Shown: positions 1-10,117, counted from the first letter of the stretch. The stretch is DNA of 64,000 nucleotides from Verrucomicrobiota bacterium (GCA_021772675.1 JAJFLO010000188.1:1-64000), one strand, 5' to 3'. The notes: generated from the sequence alone by a model not told the origin. Numbers and translations: made by a program.

Positions 1-1
1 A

Positions 2-88
2 TTTGCGCTCTTGATCAAAGTGCTCTTTGAGCTGGACTACCATCTCGCATTTGTCCATCGAAAGCTCTTTTTTTTCGCGCCGCATCAT
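2..88 (-). CDS. Partial unknown ORF leaving the left edge
   Basis: On the minus strand an ATG at 88 is preceded by a GGAGAAG ribosome-binding site and opens 29 codons without a stop up to the window edge. The peptide is charged and helical in character (MMRREKKELS at the start). Too little is present to assign a family. It lies beside transposase remnants, so it could be an insertion-sequence gene or a normal neighbour. Confidence 0.3.
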   Translation of the reverse strand, partial: MMRREKKELSMDKCEMVVQLKEHFDQERK

Positions 89-254
89 CTTCTCCAATTT
101 AGATAATTGTACAATCAGAGAGAAATGTAACATCGCTTTCACAATGCGCAAATATTTGCATCAAGATATTTGATATGATCTATAATTCACTGTAACCATA
201 GCACAGAGCATTCTTACCATGATCATGTTTACAGCTTAAAAACGTTTTTTACAA

Positions 255-931
255 CAGCTTAATGAGCTGTCTAAACGAATAGATAAAGGACGACTCAAAG
301 ATACGATAAAGATTGAACGAGCAATTGGCCGTATCAAGGCAAAACATACGCGAGCTTCATGCTTTTATGACGTAACGCTTATCACAGAATCCTCAAGCGA
401 GGGGCTATCCGAAAGTGTGCAGACAAAGCCCAAAAACAAAACCAAAATCTCAGCTTCAGTTGCTGCGGAGCCTATACTAAAATGGCAGCTCGATGATCAA
501 CAGTATAATAAGAATAATGATCTTTTAGGCTGTTATTTGTTACGCACTGACCGCTTGGATTTGACAGCTGAGCAGTACTGGCAACTCTATATTGGTTGAC
601 TTATGCCGAAGATGGTCTTCGTGAACTCAAGACCAATCTGGGATTGCGGCCCAATCGTCACCGAGTTGAATTGCGGGTCGATGGTCACATTTTTATTTCC
701 ATTCTCACCTACCACCTCCTGCGACAGATACTATATACATTACGTCTTACCGGTGATAACCGTTCCTGGCAGACCATTCGCCAAGTATTGGAAACACACT
801 GCTATACAGCTATCATAATGCCGACCGTCAGTGGTCACCTATATCGTCTGCGAAAGCCCGGCATACCTGAAGAATGTCAACAACAAATATATGATCAATC
901 CCACCCTTACCAGTTAGCCATAAATTGTTGA
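255..931 (+). pseudogene. IS1634-like transposase, C-terminal remnant with frameshift
   Basis: Reading from about 255 gives LNELSKRIDKGRLKD, then through 'TDRLDLTAEQYWQLYIG' to a TGA at 597-599. The protein continues in another frame from about 596 as 'LTYAEDGLRELKTNLGLRPN', followed by the HRVELRVDGHIF segment. The W..Y..LT..E..FR.LK..LGLRP..HR pattern is the conserved C-terminal part of IS1634/IS4-type DDE transposases. The N-terminal catalytic part is absent and a one-base frameshift near 596 splits the rest, so this is not functional. No terminal inverted repeats were found. Confidence 0.6.
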
Positions 932-1205
932 ATATCAAAGAGCTACGAATTGCCCATAACTCTTTGACATTCAGTGGGTTATATAGGCAAGTCTAACAAA
1001 TCCTAACAAAAAAATATGTATCCTGTTGATTCCAAGCAAGATATATAAAATATATTACTCCTAATAATTTAAAAACTTAACTTGTTGATTTCCAGCATGT
1101 TATGTATTAAAAAATACCCAAGTGGTAAAGGTGGGATCAATTCAACATTTCAATAAATGGACTGCCAACCAGTAAAATTGTTGTCGATCAATCGTCGACT
1201 TTGTA
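932..1205. other. Non-coding gap between two transposase remnants
   Basis: AT-rich sequence between two decayed transposases. No ORF, RNA gene or convincing terminal inverted repeat is visible. Two loosely similar words beginning GTTGATT occur near 1025 and 1084, too weak to call a repeat. Confidence 0.4.
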
Positions 1206-1931
1206 GTGACCAAAAAATGGGGGGTCGTTTATTTACAACAACTTACAACACATGATGAGAAAGTCGGGTTAATACAAAAAAATCACATCCGAGACGAGTC
1301 CGCATTATTTAACGGTGTTAAAAAAGCAGCTGCAGAACGTTTTGAAGCTACAGGCATTGACACTGTGGTTTGTTTGATGGACGGTGCGCACACTCTGTGG
1401 CGTAAAGTAAAGCGAAGGAACACTTTCCCGATGCAACTTATATACTTGATGTCATACACGTTTTGGATTATCTCTGGGATGCAGCTCGTATTCTGGAATA
1501 CAGGCAAGAAGAAGAGGAAAAAACTGGTAATAGAATGGCTGACAAAGATTTTTCAAGGTAACGTTAGTTTTTTGATCAGGGGCATTAACGTTCGATTGGC
1601 AAAGAATAAATTTTCGAAAAAGCGTCGAAAAACACTTGAGTCCGTTGTGACCTATTTTGGTAATCATCGCGATTACATGCACTACGATTTATGTCTTTCC
1701 GGCAGCTTACCGATTGCTACGGGTGTTATCGAATCGGCTTGTGGACACTTAATTCAAGATCGGATGGATAAATCCGGAATCCAATGGGCGATTACCGGTG
1801 CCGAAGCCGTTTTGAAATTGCGTTGTCTTCGAGGCAGTGACGACTGGCATTTTTATCAGTATCTTCGTAAGCAGAAAGAAAGACACAAGCTCTACTCTGG
1901 CATTATAAATTTGATTGACATGGCTGCGTGA
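1206..1931 (+). pseudogene. ISKra4-like transposase remnant
   Basis: The C-terminal half reads 'GVIESACGHLIQDRMDKSG' followed by GAEAVLKLR, a hallmark of ISKra4-family transposases (usual pattern VATGVVESACG....HRMEG.G..W...GAEAML.LR). The middle is damaged. Near 1421-1530 the sensible reading HFPDATYILDVIHVLDYLWD lies in a different frame from the flanks, so at least two compensating indels have occurred. The N-terminal third is missing upstream and the first ATG is artificial. The element is dead; its boundaries were not found. Confidence 0.65.
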
Positions 1932-2067
1932 TAAGCATACTCACAGTTTGGATACGGACTCTCCGAGACCAATAAAAATTAGCTATCCTTCCCACATGAC
2001 AATAGAATATCACAAAGACTAGGACAAATTAGCGTTCACCCATAAAGGCTGTTGGCAGGGGGAGCCG

Positions 2068-3660
2068 ATGCAATGCCTTCACTCTTACACTTCGTTAGAC
2101 TTTGAACACATTGAATGCACTGGCTGGAATGAATATCAGCTGAAGGAAGTTTTAAATGTAAAAATGCGCCAGCAATTTGACCTCAAATCGGGGCCAATCT
2201 CAAGATGGTTCCAGTTCAAGCTGTCAAAAACAGAGTGTATTCTGCTCATGAGCATCCACCACATCGCGATGGACATGTAGTCGATTGCAATTTTCATGGA
2301 TGAACTTCCCAATTGTACTCAGCATATACAGATTCCCCATCATTTTGCGGTTCACTTAACGAAGCCGAGCTCGTTCCACCAACAGGCAGCCTATCGTACA
2401 GAAATTTTGTTCAGTGGCAGCGTGATAGCATGGAACGAATGGTGGGTCATTTCCAAATCGTACTCGAAGCCATTGCCGACGATCCCGATCAACGACTTTC
2501 CCAATCACCGTTACTTACACAAGCCGAACAGGATCAATTACTTATTGCCTGGAATAATACCCGAAACGACTATCCCATGGATTTGTGTATTCATCAACAC
2601 TTCGAAGTTCACGTCAGACAAAATCCCGATGACATTGCGTTGGTCTTTAAAGATAAGGAATTCCCAACAGCGATTAAATAGAAAAGCCAATCGCCGGGCA
2701 CATTACCTGATCGATCAAGGCGTGAAATCGGATGACCTTGTCGGGCTTTGTATAGAACGTTCATTTGACATGATCATTGGTATATTAGGTATACTCAAGG
2801 CAGGAGCAGCTTATGTCCCCTTAGATCCCAGTTATCCACATGATCGTTTACAATTTATTCTCAATGATTCTCAAGCCAGAACTATCGTAACGCAGTCTAC
2901 TTTAATTGACAGTTTGCCGGTAACCAACCAACAGATCGTAACTTTGGATAGTTCAGAAACAAAAGTGCTATTACGTGACTATTCCCCTGACAATATTGGC
3001 AGACAGAATCTTCAACTACCCCCAGCCAATCAGCATATGTGATCTATACTTCAGGTTCGACAGGAACTCCCAAAGGAGCGACTATCAAGGCCTCCGATTC
3101 TCGGTCTTGGTTAATATAAAACGAAACTTGGTGTCAGGTGTCAGAAGATTGAAGATCATTAGCACGGTTTTTTGACACCTGAACACTGAAACCTAAAAAA
3201 ACTTTAACTCCCAAAGGAGTATTAATTTCTCATCACAATATCGTACGATTTTTCTCTTAAGTGCAAAAGAGGAATTTGAATTTACCAATGGCGATGTATA
3301 GACGCTGTTTCATTCCTATGTCTTTGATTTTTCGGTCTGGGAGATCTGGGGAGCCCTGAGCCGCGGTGGAAAATTGGTCATTGCGCCTTGTGATGTAAGT
3401 CGCAACCCAGAAAAGTTTTACAATTTATTAGTGAATCAATCCCTGACAGTATTAAATCAAACTCCATCGGCTTTTTATCATTTAATTCCTATCGTTAGAA
3501 ACCAAAGCACACCATTGTCTTTACATTATGTGGTGTTTGGTGGTGAAGCTCTTGACTATACAAAATTATCAGCTTGGTATGACGGAAGTTCAACTGATTC
3601 GCCACAATTGGTCAATATGTATAGTATTACCGAAACGACCGTCCATGTCACTAACCATTC
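2068..3660 (+). pseudogene. Broken NRPS C-A fragment (Thr-like adenylation code)
   Basis: Pieces of one NRPS module are spread over all three forward frames. A condensation domain core (SIHHIAMD, near 2257) ends at a stop. The C-domain end and A-domain start (LLIAWNNTRNDYP) lie in another frame near 2540. A-domain motifs GILKAGAAYVPLDPSYP (near 2790) and YTSGSTGTPKG (near 3045) follow, then FDFSVWEIWG (near 3330) and ITETTVH (near 3625). There are several frameshifts, a TAG near 3298, a deletion inside the C domain and an insertion at 3079-3219. Reading the A-domain pocket by hand gives D-F-W-N-V-G-M-V-H, close to the threonine code DFWNIGMVHK. No later A motifs or carrier domain survive. It is a relic of another NRPS, not part of the live line. 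Confidence 0.8.
3065..3219. mobile_element. Small MITE-like insertion with 14-bp direct repeats
   Basis: AACTCCCAAAGGAG occurs at 3065-3078 and again at 3206-3219. The sequence between them, together with one repeat copy (141 bp), splits the A-domain P-loop motif exactly after TPKG; removing it restores TPKGVLISH. The insert holds a perfect 10-bp inverted repeat (TCAGGTGTCA at 3134-3143, TGACACCTGA at 3173-3182) around a 29-nt loop. It has no coding capacity. Duplication of the target plus a hairpin core suggests a non-autonomous element, though clear terminal inverted repeats at the very ends are missing. Confidence 0.6.
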
Positions 3661-4318
3661 TCAATTCTCCTACCCGCGCAACCAGTTAACTTCCATCAGC
3701 GAATTGCCGTGTCCCGTCCATTCCTGGACTTCCGGACAGGCATTTTATAAAATTTGGGATCGCTTAACCCTCACCGTTCAGCGCACTGAACACTTCGTAC
3801 AGACAGGTGAACGATTTCAATGGCTATTTGTTTTCATGCTGGTCTGGTTGTTGTCGTATCATATTAATCAAAAAAAAATTTCTCGGGGGAAATTTCTTGG
3901 CATTCATCATTTTTTCTCGTTGATCATTTAATTGGCATGAAAAATTCTAAGCAGCCCAATCACTTATATAGAATTATAACAACTGATGGTTGTGTCGTGT
4001 AGTGAATTTCTCGTATTACCAATGAAATAGAAATTGGTGTCAATCACTAATAGCCAGATCTCAGTTTTTTAAAGAGCACTGCTCATAGAATCTTAGCATT
4101 ATCAATTCGGTAAGTTAAGCTACAGATCTGATTCCCTTCGGGCGTTGCCAAACGAAACAGGGGACAGTTTGGTACATGTCAGCCACTGATTACCAAATCA
4201 CCTGCTATCTCCTAGACCGACGATGAGGGCGGTGACGAATTGATTCTATAAAATTATTATAGTGCGTTGTTATACGATTTTTACTATTTAAAACACCCTA
4301 TTTGATAAGGAGAGAACG
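3661..4318. other. Decayed and intergenic sequence before the live cluster
   Basis: After the last recognisable A-domain motif (near 3640) the frame stays open to 3931, but the peptide (hydrophobic around FVFMLVWLLSY) resembles nothing I know. 3932-4318 has no gene. It is AT-rich towards 4240-4310 and must hold the promoter of the downstream operon, but I cannot choose a convincing -35/-10 pair. Confidence 0.4.
4307..4314 (+). promoter_or_regulatory. Ribosome-binding site of the AT gene
   Basis: AAGGAGAG ends four bases before the ATG at 4319. It is a strong Shine-Dalgarno match and fixes the start of the first live gene of the cluster. Confidence 0.75.
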
Positions 4319-5548
4319 ATGATAGCATATATGTTTCCAGGTCAGGGGTCTCAGGAAAAAGGAATGGGAGGGACTCTTTTCGACCAATTTCCTGAAATAA
4401 TGAAAAAGGCAGATAATATTCTAGGATATTCACTTAAAGAACTCTGCTTGAATGGTCCCCAAGAAAAGTTGAATCAAACCCAACACACGCAACCGGCGTT
4501 GTATGTGGTAAACGCCCTGTCTTATCAACAAAAGCTTATAGAAGTCGGAAGAACCCCTCATTTTTTGGTGGGCCACAGTCTGGGGGAATATAATGCTCTG
4601 GAAGCTGCCGGAGTCTTCAGCTTTGAAAACGGTCTTAAGCTGGTCAAACGACGAGGGGAACTCATGAGCGAAGCTGACAAAGGAGCGATGGCAGCCATCG
4701 TGGGAATGTCGGAAGAAGATATTAGGAACACACTAGAAAGAAATGATTTATCGCGAATCGATATAGCCAATTATAACTCTCCTACTCAAGTGGTTATCTC
4801 TGGATTGGAAGAGGATATTCGTATGGCGCAACTGTTATTCGAAAAAGAAGATGTCATGTTCATTCTTCTTAATACCAGTGGCGCTTTCCATTCGCGTTAT
4901 ATGAAACCGGCAAAATCCAAATTCGAGAGATATCTGAAAAAATTTAAATTTTCCGCTCTAAAAATTCCTGTAATTTCCAATGTTAATGCTCACCCTTATA
5001 ATGACGATGCAATTGTTTCGAATTTATCCGATCAGATCACCCATTCGGTAAAGTGGTCGGAGAGTATAAGGTACTTGATGGGTCAAGGAAAGATGGAATT
5101 TGAAGAAGTTGGAGTCGGGAATGTACTAACGAAATTAATTACTAGTATTCAACAACAAGCTAAACCGTTAGTCATTGAAGAGGAGGCCATACTCCAATAT
5201 AAGAGGGAATCATCCAGCGAGAAAGGGGGGATGGTTTCAGCAGTCGAATCCTTACCAAAAAACACATCAGTCACAACAGAAGATTTGTTAGCTCAAGGAG
5301 ATGAAACCTCTGGTCTCAGCCGCCAGGAGCGTCGGGATCGGGAAATCGAAGCACTTCATAAAAAAATTGATGACTGGAATAGGACCTATCCACCCGGAGT
5401 AAAAGTCCAGGTGGAAGGCTATGTCAATGAGCTGGAAACCAGAACAAAAGCGATGATACTGTTTGGCCATCGGGGCGCCATATACATGAAGGGTTATGAC
5501 GGTTATTTTGCGCTTGATGATGTCACACCTTTGGTGGAAGTTTTCTGA
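4319..5548 (+). CDS. Trans-acting malonyl-type acyltransferase with C-terminal extension
   Basis: This enzyme loads malonyl units from CoA onto the carrier domains of the megasynthases, none of which contains its own AT. Residues 1-285 are a FabD-type AT: YMFPGQGSQ at the start, the nucleophile elbow GHSLGE with Ser87, and GAFHSRYM near residue 195, the malonyl-selecting type. Residues from about 310 to 409 form an extra basic and aromatic domain (SRQERRDREIEALHKKIDDW onwards) that plain FabD proteins lack; I do not know its role. The start is set by AAGGAGAG just upstream. The stop overlaps the next start (TGATG), so translation is probably coupled. Family and role are confident; malonyl rather than another acyl is inferred from the motif. 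Confidence 0.93.
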   Translation: MIAYMFPGQGSQEKGMGGTLFDQFPEIMKKADNILGYSLKELCLNGPQEKLNQTQHTQPALYVVNALSYQQKLIEVGRTPHFLVGHSLGEYNALEAAGVFSFENGLKLVKRRGELMSEADKGAMAAIVGMSEEDIRNTLERNDLSRIDIANYNSPTQVVISGLEEDIRMAQLLFEKEDVMFILLNTSGAFHSRYMKPAKSKFERYLKKFKFSALKIPVISNVNAHPYNDDAIVSNLSDQITHSVKWSESIRYLMGQGKMEFEEVGVGNVLTKLITSIQQQAKPLVIEEEAILQYKRESSSEKGGMVSAVESLPKNTSVTTEDLLAQGDETSGLSRQERRDREIEALHKKIDDWNRTYPPGVKVQVEGYVNELETRTKAMILFGHRGAIYMKGYDGYFALDDVTPLVEVF

Positions 5549-6249
5549 TGAAGTTAAGAGTTTATCAGCTCCAAGTATCGAAACGGTGGATGAAGAATTA
5601 CACCTATATAATTGAGGAGCGCGATTGTCAGGAAGCAATATTGGTCGATCCAGGATTGGACCGACTAAAAATCGAAAACGTGCTTAAGAAGAGAGGGTTA
5701 ACAGTGACAGGAATCTTAGTGACCCATACGCATATGGATCACGTAGATTTAGTAAAAACCATGGCAATAAAATACGGAATACCAGTTTGGATATCACGAG
5801 TGGAACAAGAATTCTATGGTTATAGCTGTCCCAATTTGATTGCGATTGATTGTTTTGAAGAGTTTAGGTATCGAAACTTTGAAATTAAACCTTATTTAAC
5901 TCCTGGCCATACTAAAGGGAGTGTGTGTTACTTAATGGGAGAAAATCTATTTACCGGTGATACGCTATTTGCTGAAGGATGTGGATTGTGCTTTGGGAAA
6001 GGTGCAAATCCGTATGACATGTTTGACAGTTTACAATTATTAAAACAGACACTTTCTAGTCAGATCCGGATTTATTCGGGGCACTCTTACGGGACACCAC
6101 TCGGACAAAGGTTCGAGACTGTATTGACTAATGCATATTTACAAATTGAGGATAAGGAGGCCTTTGTGAAATTTCGAATGAGGAAAAGTCAGATTGAATC
6201 ATTACGATTTCAATTTCCTGGGGAAGAGGAGTTATCCCCATGTCTTTGA
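5548..6249 (+). CDS. Metallo-beta-lactamase-fold hydrolase (PksB/BaeB-like)
   Basis: A 233-residue glyoxalase II-like metallohydrolase. The zinc site is clear: THTHMDH with His60, His62, Asp64 and His65, then a later TPGHTKGSV histidine and FTGDTLF with its bridging Asp. Proteins of this type (PksB, BaeB) are regular members of trans-AT PKS clusters. BaeB is known to hydrolyse stalled acyl units from carrier proteins, so an editing role is the best guess. The gene starts inside the AT stop codon. The start of a 24-codon reading frame lies over its own stop region. Confidence 0.9.
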   Translation: MKLRVYQLQVSKRWMKNYTYIIEERDCQEAILVDPGLDRLKIENVLKKRGLTVTGILVTHTHMDHVDLVKTMAIKYGIPVWISRVEQEFYGYSCPNLIAIDCFEEFRYRNFEIKPYLTPGHTKGSVCYLMGENLFTGDTLFAEGCGLCFGKGANPYDMFDSLQLLKQTLSSQIRIYSGHSYGTPLGQRFETVLTNAYLQIEDKEAFVKFRMRKSQIESLRFQFPGEEELSPCL

Positions 6250-6314
6250 ATTTCGGCAACCGTCCGATTGAAACCGGTTTTATAGAAAAGTTTCGAATTC
6301 CTAATACTCACTAA
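6240..6314 (+). other. Possible 24-codon ORF or lost N-terminus of the enoyl reductase
   Basis: An ATG at 6240 sits behind a good GAGGAG and overlaps the end of the hydrolase gene, just where the next gene of a coupled operon should begin. It reads MSLNFGNRPIETGFIEKF and stops at 6314. The enoyl reductase that follows has no comparable ribosome-binding site at its own first ATG (6329). This could be the original start of that gene, cut off by mutation, or a chance ORF. Confidence 0.3.
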
Positions 6315-6328
6315 TTATTCATTGCTAT

Positions 6329-7507
6329 ATGTGTTCACGTCGCATTGACAAAGTGTGTTGTGGATTATTAATACAGGGAAAAATCCAATTGATCATAACA
6401 GAACAACAAGAAGTCCACTCCAAACATCTTGAGCAAAGCCAGTGGAACATCACGGCAGAGAGATTGGGCGACGCGAAGTTTAAGCGCGATTATGGTATCA
6501 AGTACGCGTATATCGTCGGCGGCATGTATAAGGGTATTGCCTCCCAGGAGATTGTGGTAGCTATGGGTAGATCCGGTTTTATCGGGTACTTAGGGACCGG
6601 TGGGTTACGGTTTAATGAAATAGAGTCTGCGATTCGATATATTCAGTCCGAACTGAAAGATGGACAGGCTTATGGCATGAACTTGTTGTGCCATTTAGAT
6701 CAGCCTGAAATAGAGGAGCAAACCGTAGACCTTTTTCTAAAGTATGGTATTCGCTACGTTGAAGCAGCGGCATATATGCAAATAACGCCGAGTTTGGTTC
6801 GATACCGGCTAACGGGGTTGCGTCGCACTAACGACGGCATAATCGAAATCCCACACAGCATTCTTGCTAAAGTATCGCGACCGGAAGTTGCCACTGCCTT
6901 TATGCAACCGGCGCCGGAGCAAATTGTGAACAAATTACTGGAAAACGGACAGTTAAGCAAGAGCGAGGCAGAACTCGGAAGTTATATACCAATGTCCACA
7001 GAGATCTGTGTGGAAGCTGATTCCGGTGGTCATACCGACCAGGAGGTCGCATACGCCTTAATGCCGGTAATGCATCGGTTAAGAGATGAATTTATGGCGA
7101 AATATCGATATACTCATCCTATCCGTGTCGGTGCAGCTGGCGGTATCGGGACCCCGGAGGCTGCAGCTGCGGCCTTTATACTGGGGGCGGATTTCATTCT
7201 AACCGGGTCAATTAATCAGTGTACGGTTGAAGCGGGCACCAGCGATGCCGTAGAAGATATACTGCAGATGATCAATGTCCAGAATACAGCCTACGCACCG
7301 GCAGGGGATATGTTTGATCTGGGAGCGAAGGTGCAAGTCGTGAGGGAAGGCCTATTTTTTCCATCACGTGCTAATAAATTGTACGAGCTGTACAAGATGT
7401 ATAACGCCTTAGATGAAATTGATGAAAAAACCGGAAACAAATACAGGAAAAATATTTTAGGCGATCGTTTGCAGAAGTATGGGAAGAAACAAAGGCCTTT
7501 TACTTAA
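6329..7507 (+). CDS. PfaD/PksE-type trans-acting enoyl reductase, frameshifted near its end
   Basis: An FMN-dependent TIM-barrel enoyl reductase of the kind that acts in trans on trans-AT assembly lines. Family landmarks are DYGIKYAYIVGGMYKGIAS (from about residue 53), MGRSGFIGYLGTGGLRF, CVEADSGGHTDQ, and GAAGGIGTPEAAAAAFILGA followed by FILTGSINQ. The last authentic residues are LDEIDEKT; the next 25 or so are out of frame. The correct continuation lies in the neighbouring frame from an A6 run at 7425-7430. One more A would fuse the two parts into a full-length protein. This is either a real mutation, a slippage site or a sequencing error. The ATG at 6329 lacks a clear Shine-Dalgarno, so the N-terminus is uncertain. 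Confidence 0.85.
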   Translation: MCSRRIDKVCCGLLIQGKIQLIITEQQEVHSKHLEQSQWNITAERLGDAKFKRDYGIKYAYIVGGMYKGIASQEIVVAMGRSGFIGYLGTGGLRFNEIESAIRYIQSELKDGQAYGMNLLCHLDQPEIEEQTVDLFLKYGIRYVEAAAYMQITPSLVRYRLTGLRRTNDGIIEIPHSILAKVSRPEVATAFMQPAPEQIVNKLLENGQLSKSEAELGSYIPMSTEICVEADSGGHTDQEVAYALMPVMHRLRDEFMAKYRYTHPIRVGAAGGIGTPEAAAAAFILGADFILTGSINQCTVEAGTSDAVEDILQMINVQNTAYAPAGDMFDLGAKVQVVREGLFFPSRANKLYELYKMYNALDEIDEKTGNKYRKNILGDRLQKYGKKQRPFT

Positions 7508-7806
7508 AAACTAAGCCGAATGAAATCGCGAAAGCAGAACAACATCCGAAACATAAGATGGCCTTGATATTTAAGTATTATTTTATACATACAACACGTT
7601 TGGCGTTGAAAAGCAGTCCAGAGCAGAAAGTGGATTATCAAATTCATTGCGGACCCGCGTTAGGTGCCTTTAATCAATGGGTTAAGGGGACGGAACTGGC
7701 AGCATGGCGCCGTCGTCATGTGGCTGAAATAGGAGAACGAATGATGCGGGCCACAGCCGATTTATTGAACAACCGCTTTACCGTTTTTGGTGGACGGGTC
7801 ACTTAA
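7426..7806 (+). pseudogene. Out-of-frame C-terminal part of the PfaD-type enoyl reductase
   Basis: From 7426 this frame reads KNRKQIQEKYFRRSFAEVWE and then ETKAFYLKTKPNEIAKAEQH, PKHKMALIF, HCGPALGAFNQWVKGTEL and a stop at 7806. It matches the end of PfaD-family proteins (usual pattern ..F..VW.ET..FY....P.E...A...P.HKMAL.F..Y, then DYQI.CGPA.GAFN.WVKG). It has no start of its own at the join; the first ATG is at 7558. It belongs to the preceding gene and is separated from it only by the A6 frameshift. Confidence 0.85.
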
Positions 7807-8017
7807 ACTGAGCAATCCAGCCTGGATCAGTTCCTCGTCAGCAGGAAAAAAGAGTTAATCAGGCGACTACCTGATATGATATCGACAAAATGGAGGAGGC
7901 CGCTCCTGCTGGTGATTGGATAAGAGCTCACCGACAGAGTTGCCTTAATTGTTCACCAGTGCTTCCATCGATAAAATTTATAGTTAATTAATTGGAATTA
8001 TTATTCAGAGAGTAAGA
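7807..8017. other. Intergenic gap before the megasynthase genes
   Basis: 211 bp with no recognisable gene. The frame of the enoyl reductase tail reopens after its stop for about 37 codons (EQSSLDQFLVSRKKEL onwards), which might be a lost tail or chance. The AGAGAG at about 8007-8012 may serve as the ribosome-binding site of the ATG at 8018. Confidence 0.4.
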
Positions 8018-10117
8018 ATGCTATCAAAACTAAATATGTATTGCCATGGATATGTCGCGATTCCAGTAATTGACGCCTGCAGAAAGCATGGGCTTTTTAC
8101 GATTCTACAACCGACTAAGCCTACTAGCTTTTCTACTATTGTAAAAAAGCTCAAGCCCAATCCGGGATACCTGAGGATTGCGTTACATATGCTGGAATCC
8201 CTAGGTTGGGTTTCGAAAAATTCCAAACAAGCGTATATCCTCACCTCAGAAACAGAATCACAGGAAATCCCCGATAAAATTCTGGAACTGTACCGGATTC
8301 CGCTAGAGGAGTTGCTTGTTCAAAGAGAGCAACAGAACCAACTAAGTCGATGGATTCAAGAATTGATTGTTGTATGGAGTGTTTCTCCTTTGCGAACACA
8401 TCGGCTCCTGGAAGGTAGCTTGCTTCTTCCTCTCTTAATGTCTATTCGGCATGGCGGGTACCTTGAACAAAAGCCTATATTTAAAACTCTCAACAAAGAC
8501 TTGCAATCCACTCTCCGTATTATGTTTGTACATAAAAAATGGTGCATAGAGGAGAAAGGTAAAATAAACTTGACTGCTCTAGGCACCAAACTTATCGGAC
8601 AGTTAAACGTCATGGCGATTGCCGCTTCTTACCGGCCTATTCTGGCGCAGATTCATGAACTACTATTTGGTAATCCAGCCCAAGTATTTCAAGAGGCCCC
8701 AAACTCAAAGATGTCTTATGTCAGTCGAAGCATGCATTCCCTTGCAAGCGAATTACAACATAAACAGGAGTTGAAGGATATCGAAGAACAAATCATCTCG
8801 ATCTTCAATAAATTTCCCGTAAAAAAACAGCCGAAGTACATAGCTCACATGGGTTGCGGAGACGGCTCGTTCCTTGAACGACTTTATAGTGCAATCCGTA
8901 AACGCTCCAAGCGAGGTGAAGTCTTACAAAAATCCCCCTTGACCTTGATCGGAATAGATGATAAGCAAACAACTTTGCTTGAGGCAGAGAAATCGTTGGC
9001 AGATTTGCCCCATATTACTTTGCTCGGAGATATCAATGATCCCGAACAACTCGTGTCGGACTTAAAGGCCAAAGGGATATACGACACAGAGAATATTCTG
9101 CACGTCCGCTACTTTTTGGATTGCGACTTTAGGTATTCGACTTCCAAACAAGCTAGTCAAATAAGTAAGGAACTGCCTATCACTCCCGAGGGAAATTACG
9201 TGGATTATAGAGGAAAAAGTATTTTCCCCAAGCAAATTGTTAAGGCATGGTGGAACCATTTGGCTCGGTGGTCCAGGATAATTAACACTCATGGACTGCT
9301 TCTACTGCAATCTCACTGCTCGCCGACGCACGTGGCCTACTCCTACTTTGAAAAGGCAGAAAGCCTCTATTATGATACGTTGCATGCATTATCCAGACGC
9401 TATTTAACGGATGCAGAGTTCTTTCTCGTATTAGCAGCGAACGTTGGCCTATTTACTAAACAGCAACCAGTACGCTATCCGGCTGCCCTACCCTTTTGTC
9501 GTATCACAATCAGCCATTTAGAGAAACGGGATTATACGATCCGTAACGCGGATATAAGCGATCTGAACGTGTTAACTCACCTAGAAGAAGGCTGCTGGAC
9601 GCCCGCCTTACAAACTTCCGGTGCAGACATAGTGAGTCGACTGACCGATTATCCGCAAGGTCAGTTTGTTTTAGAATTCAATAACCAAGTCGTGGGGGTA
9701 ATTTATTCACAGCGGATCGAATGTAAAGCTGTCTTACAGGGAGTATCAGGGAAGAAGGTATTTAAATTGCATAAGGCCGACGGTCCCATTGCGCAGTTGC
9801 TTGCCATCAATATTCTCCCTGAAATGCAGCATAAGAATTTTGACACCCAACTCTTAGAGTTTATGCTGCAACGTTGCAGCCTCACGAATGGTGTGGAGTC
9901 TGTTGTCGCCGTTACCCGCTGTAAAGAGTATAACATTAAATCTAACCTACCTTTAGAAGACTATATTCACACATGTAATGAGCAAGGACGCTTGGTAGAT
10001 CCGATATTACGCTTTCACCACCAACATGGAGCAAAGATTGAAGACATCATCCCAAATTATCGGTCTGGAGACACGCAAAATAAAGGTTGTGGAGTTCTGG
10101 TCAGCTACGCTATTCAC
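8018..10117 (+). other. Loading region: AprA-type methyltransferase plus GNAT-like domain
   Basis: The N-terminal 500 residues look like AprA/GphF-type loading methyltransferases: a helix-turn-helix adaptor (GYVAIPVIDACRKHGLF), GCGDG, then HVRYFLDCD (His362). The GNAT segment matches loading GNAT domains (YPQGQFVLE, IYSQRI, LLAINILPEMQ, VVAVTRCK, RFHHQHGA, IPNYR). In CurA-type domains the Thr of VT.CK and the His of HGA are catalytic; both positions are kept here, so malonyl decarboxylation is likely. The methyltransferase may set a methylated starter such as propionyl or isobutyryl. Confidence 0.8.

Noticed and set aside
4240..4275. Sigma-70 promoter before the AT gene (TTGATT with TATACG)
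   Set aside because: The spacing between the candidate boxes is about 24 bp, too long; the region is simply AT-rich, so no promoter is called.
7555..7806. Independent small gene starting at ATG 7558
   Set aside because: The sequence is the conserved end of PfaD-type reductases and the frame extends upstream with matching residues to the A6 run, so it is part of the broken reductase gene.
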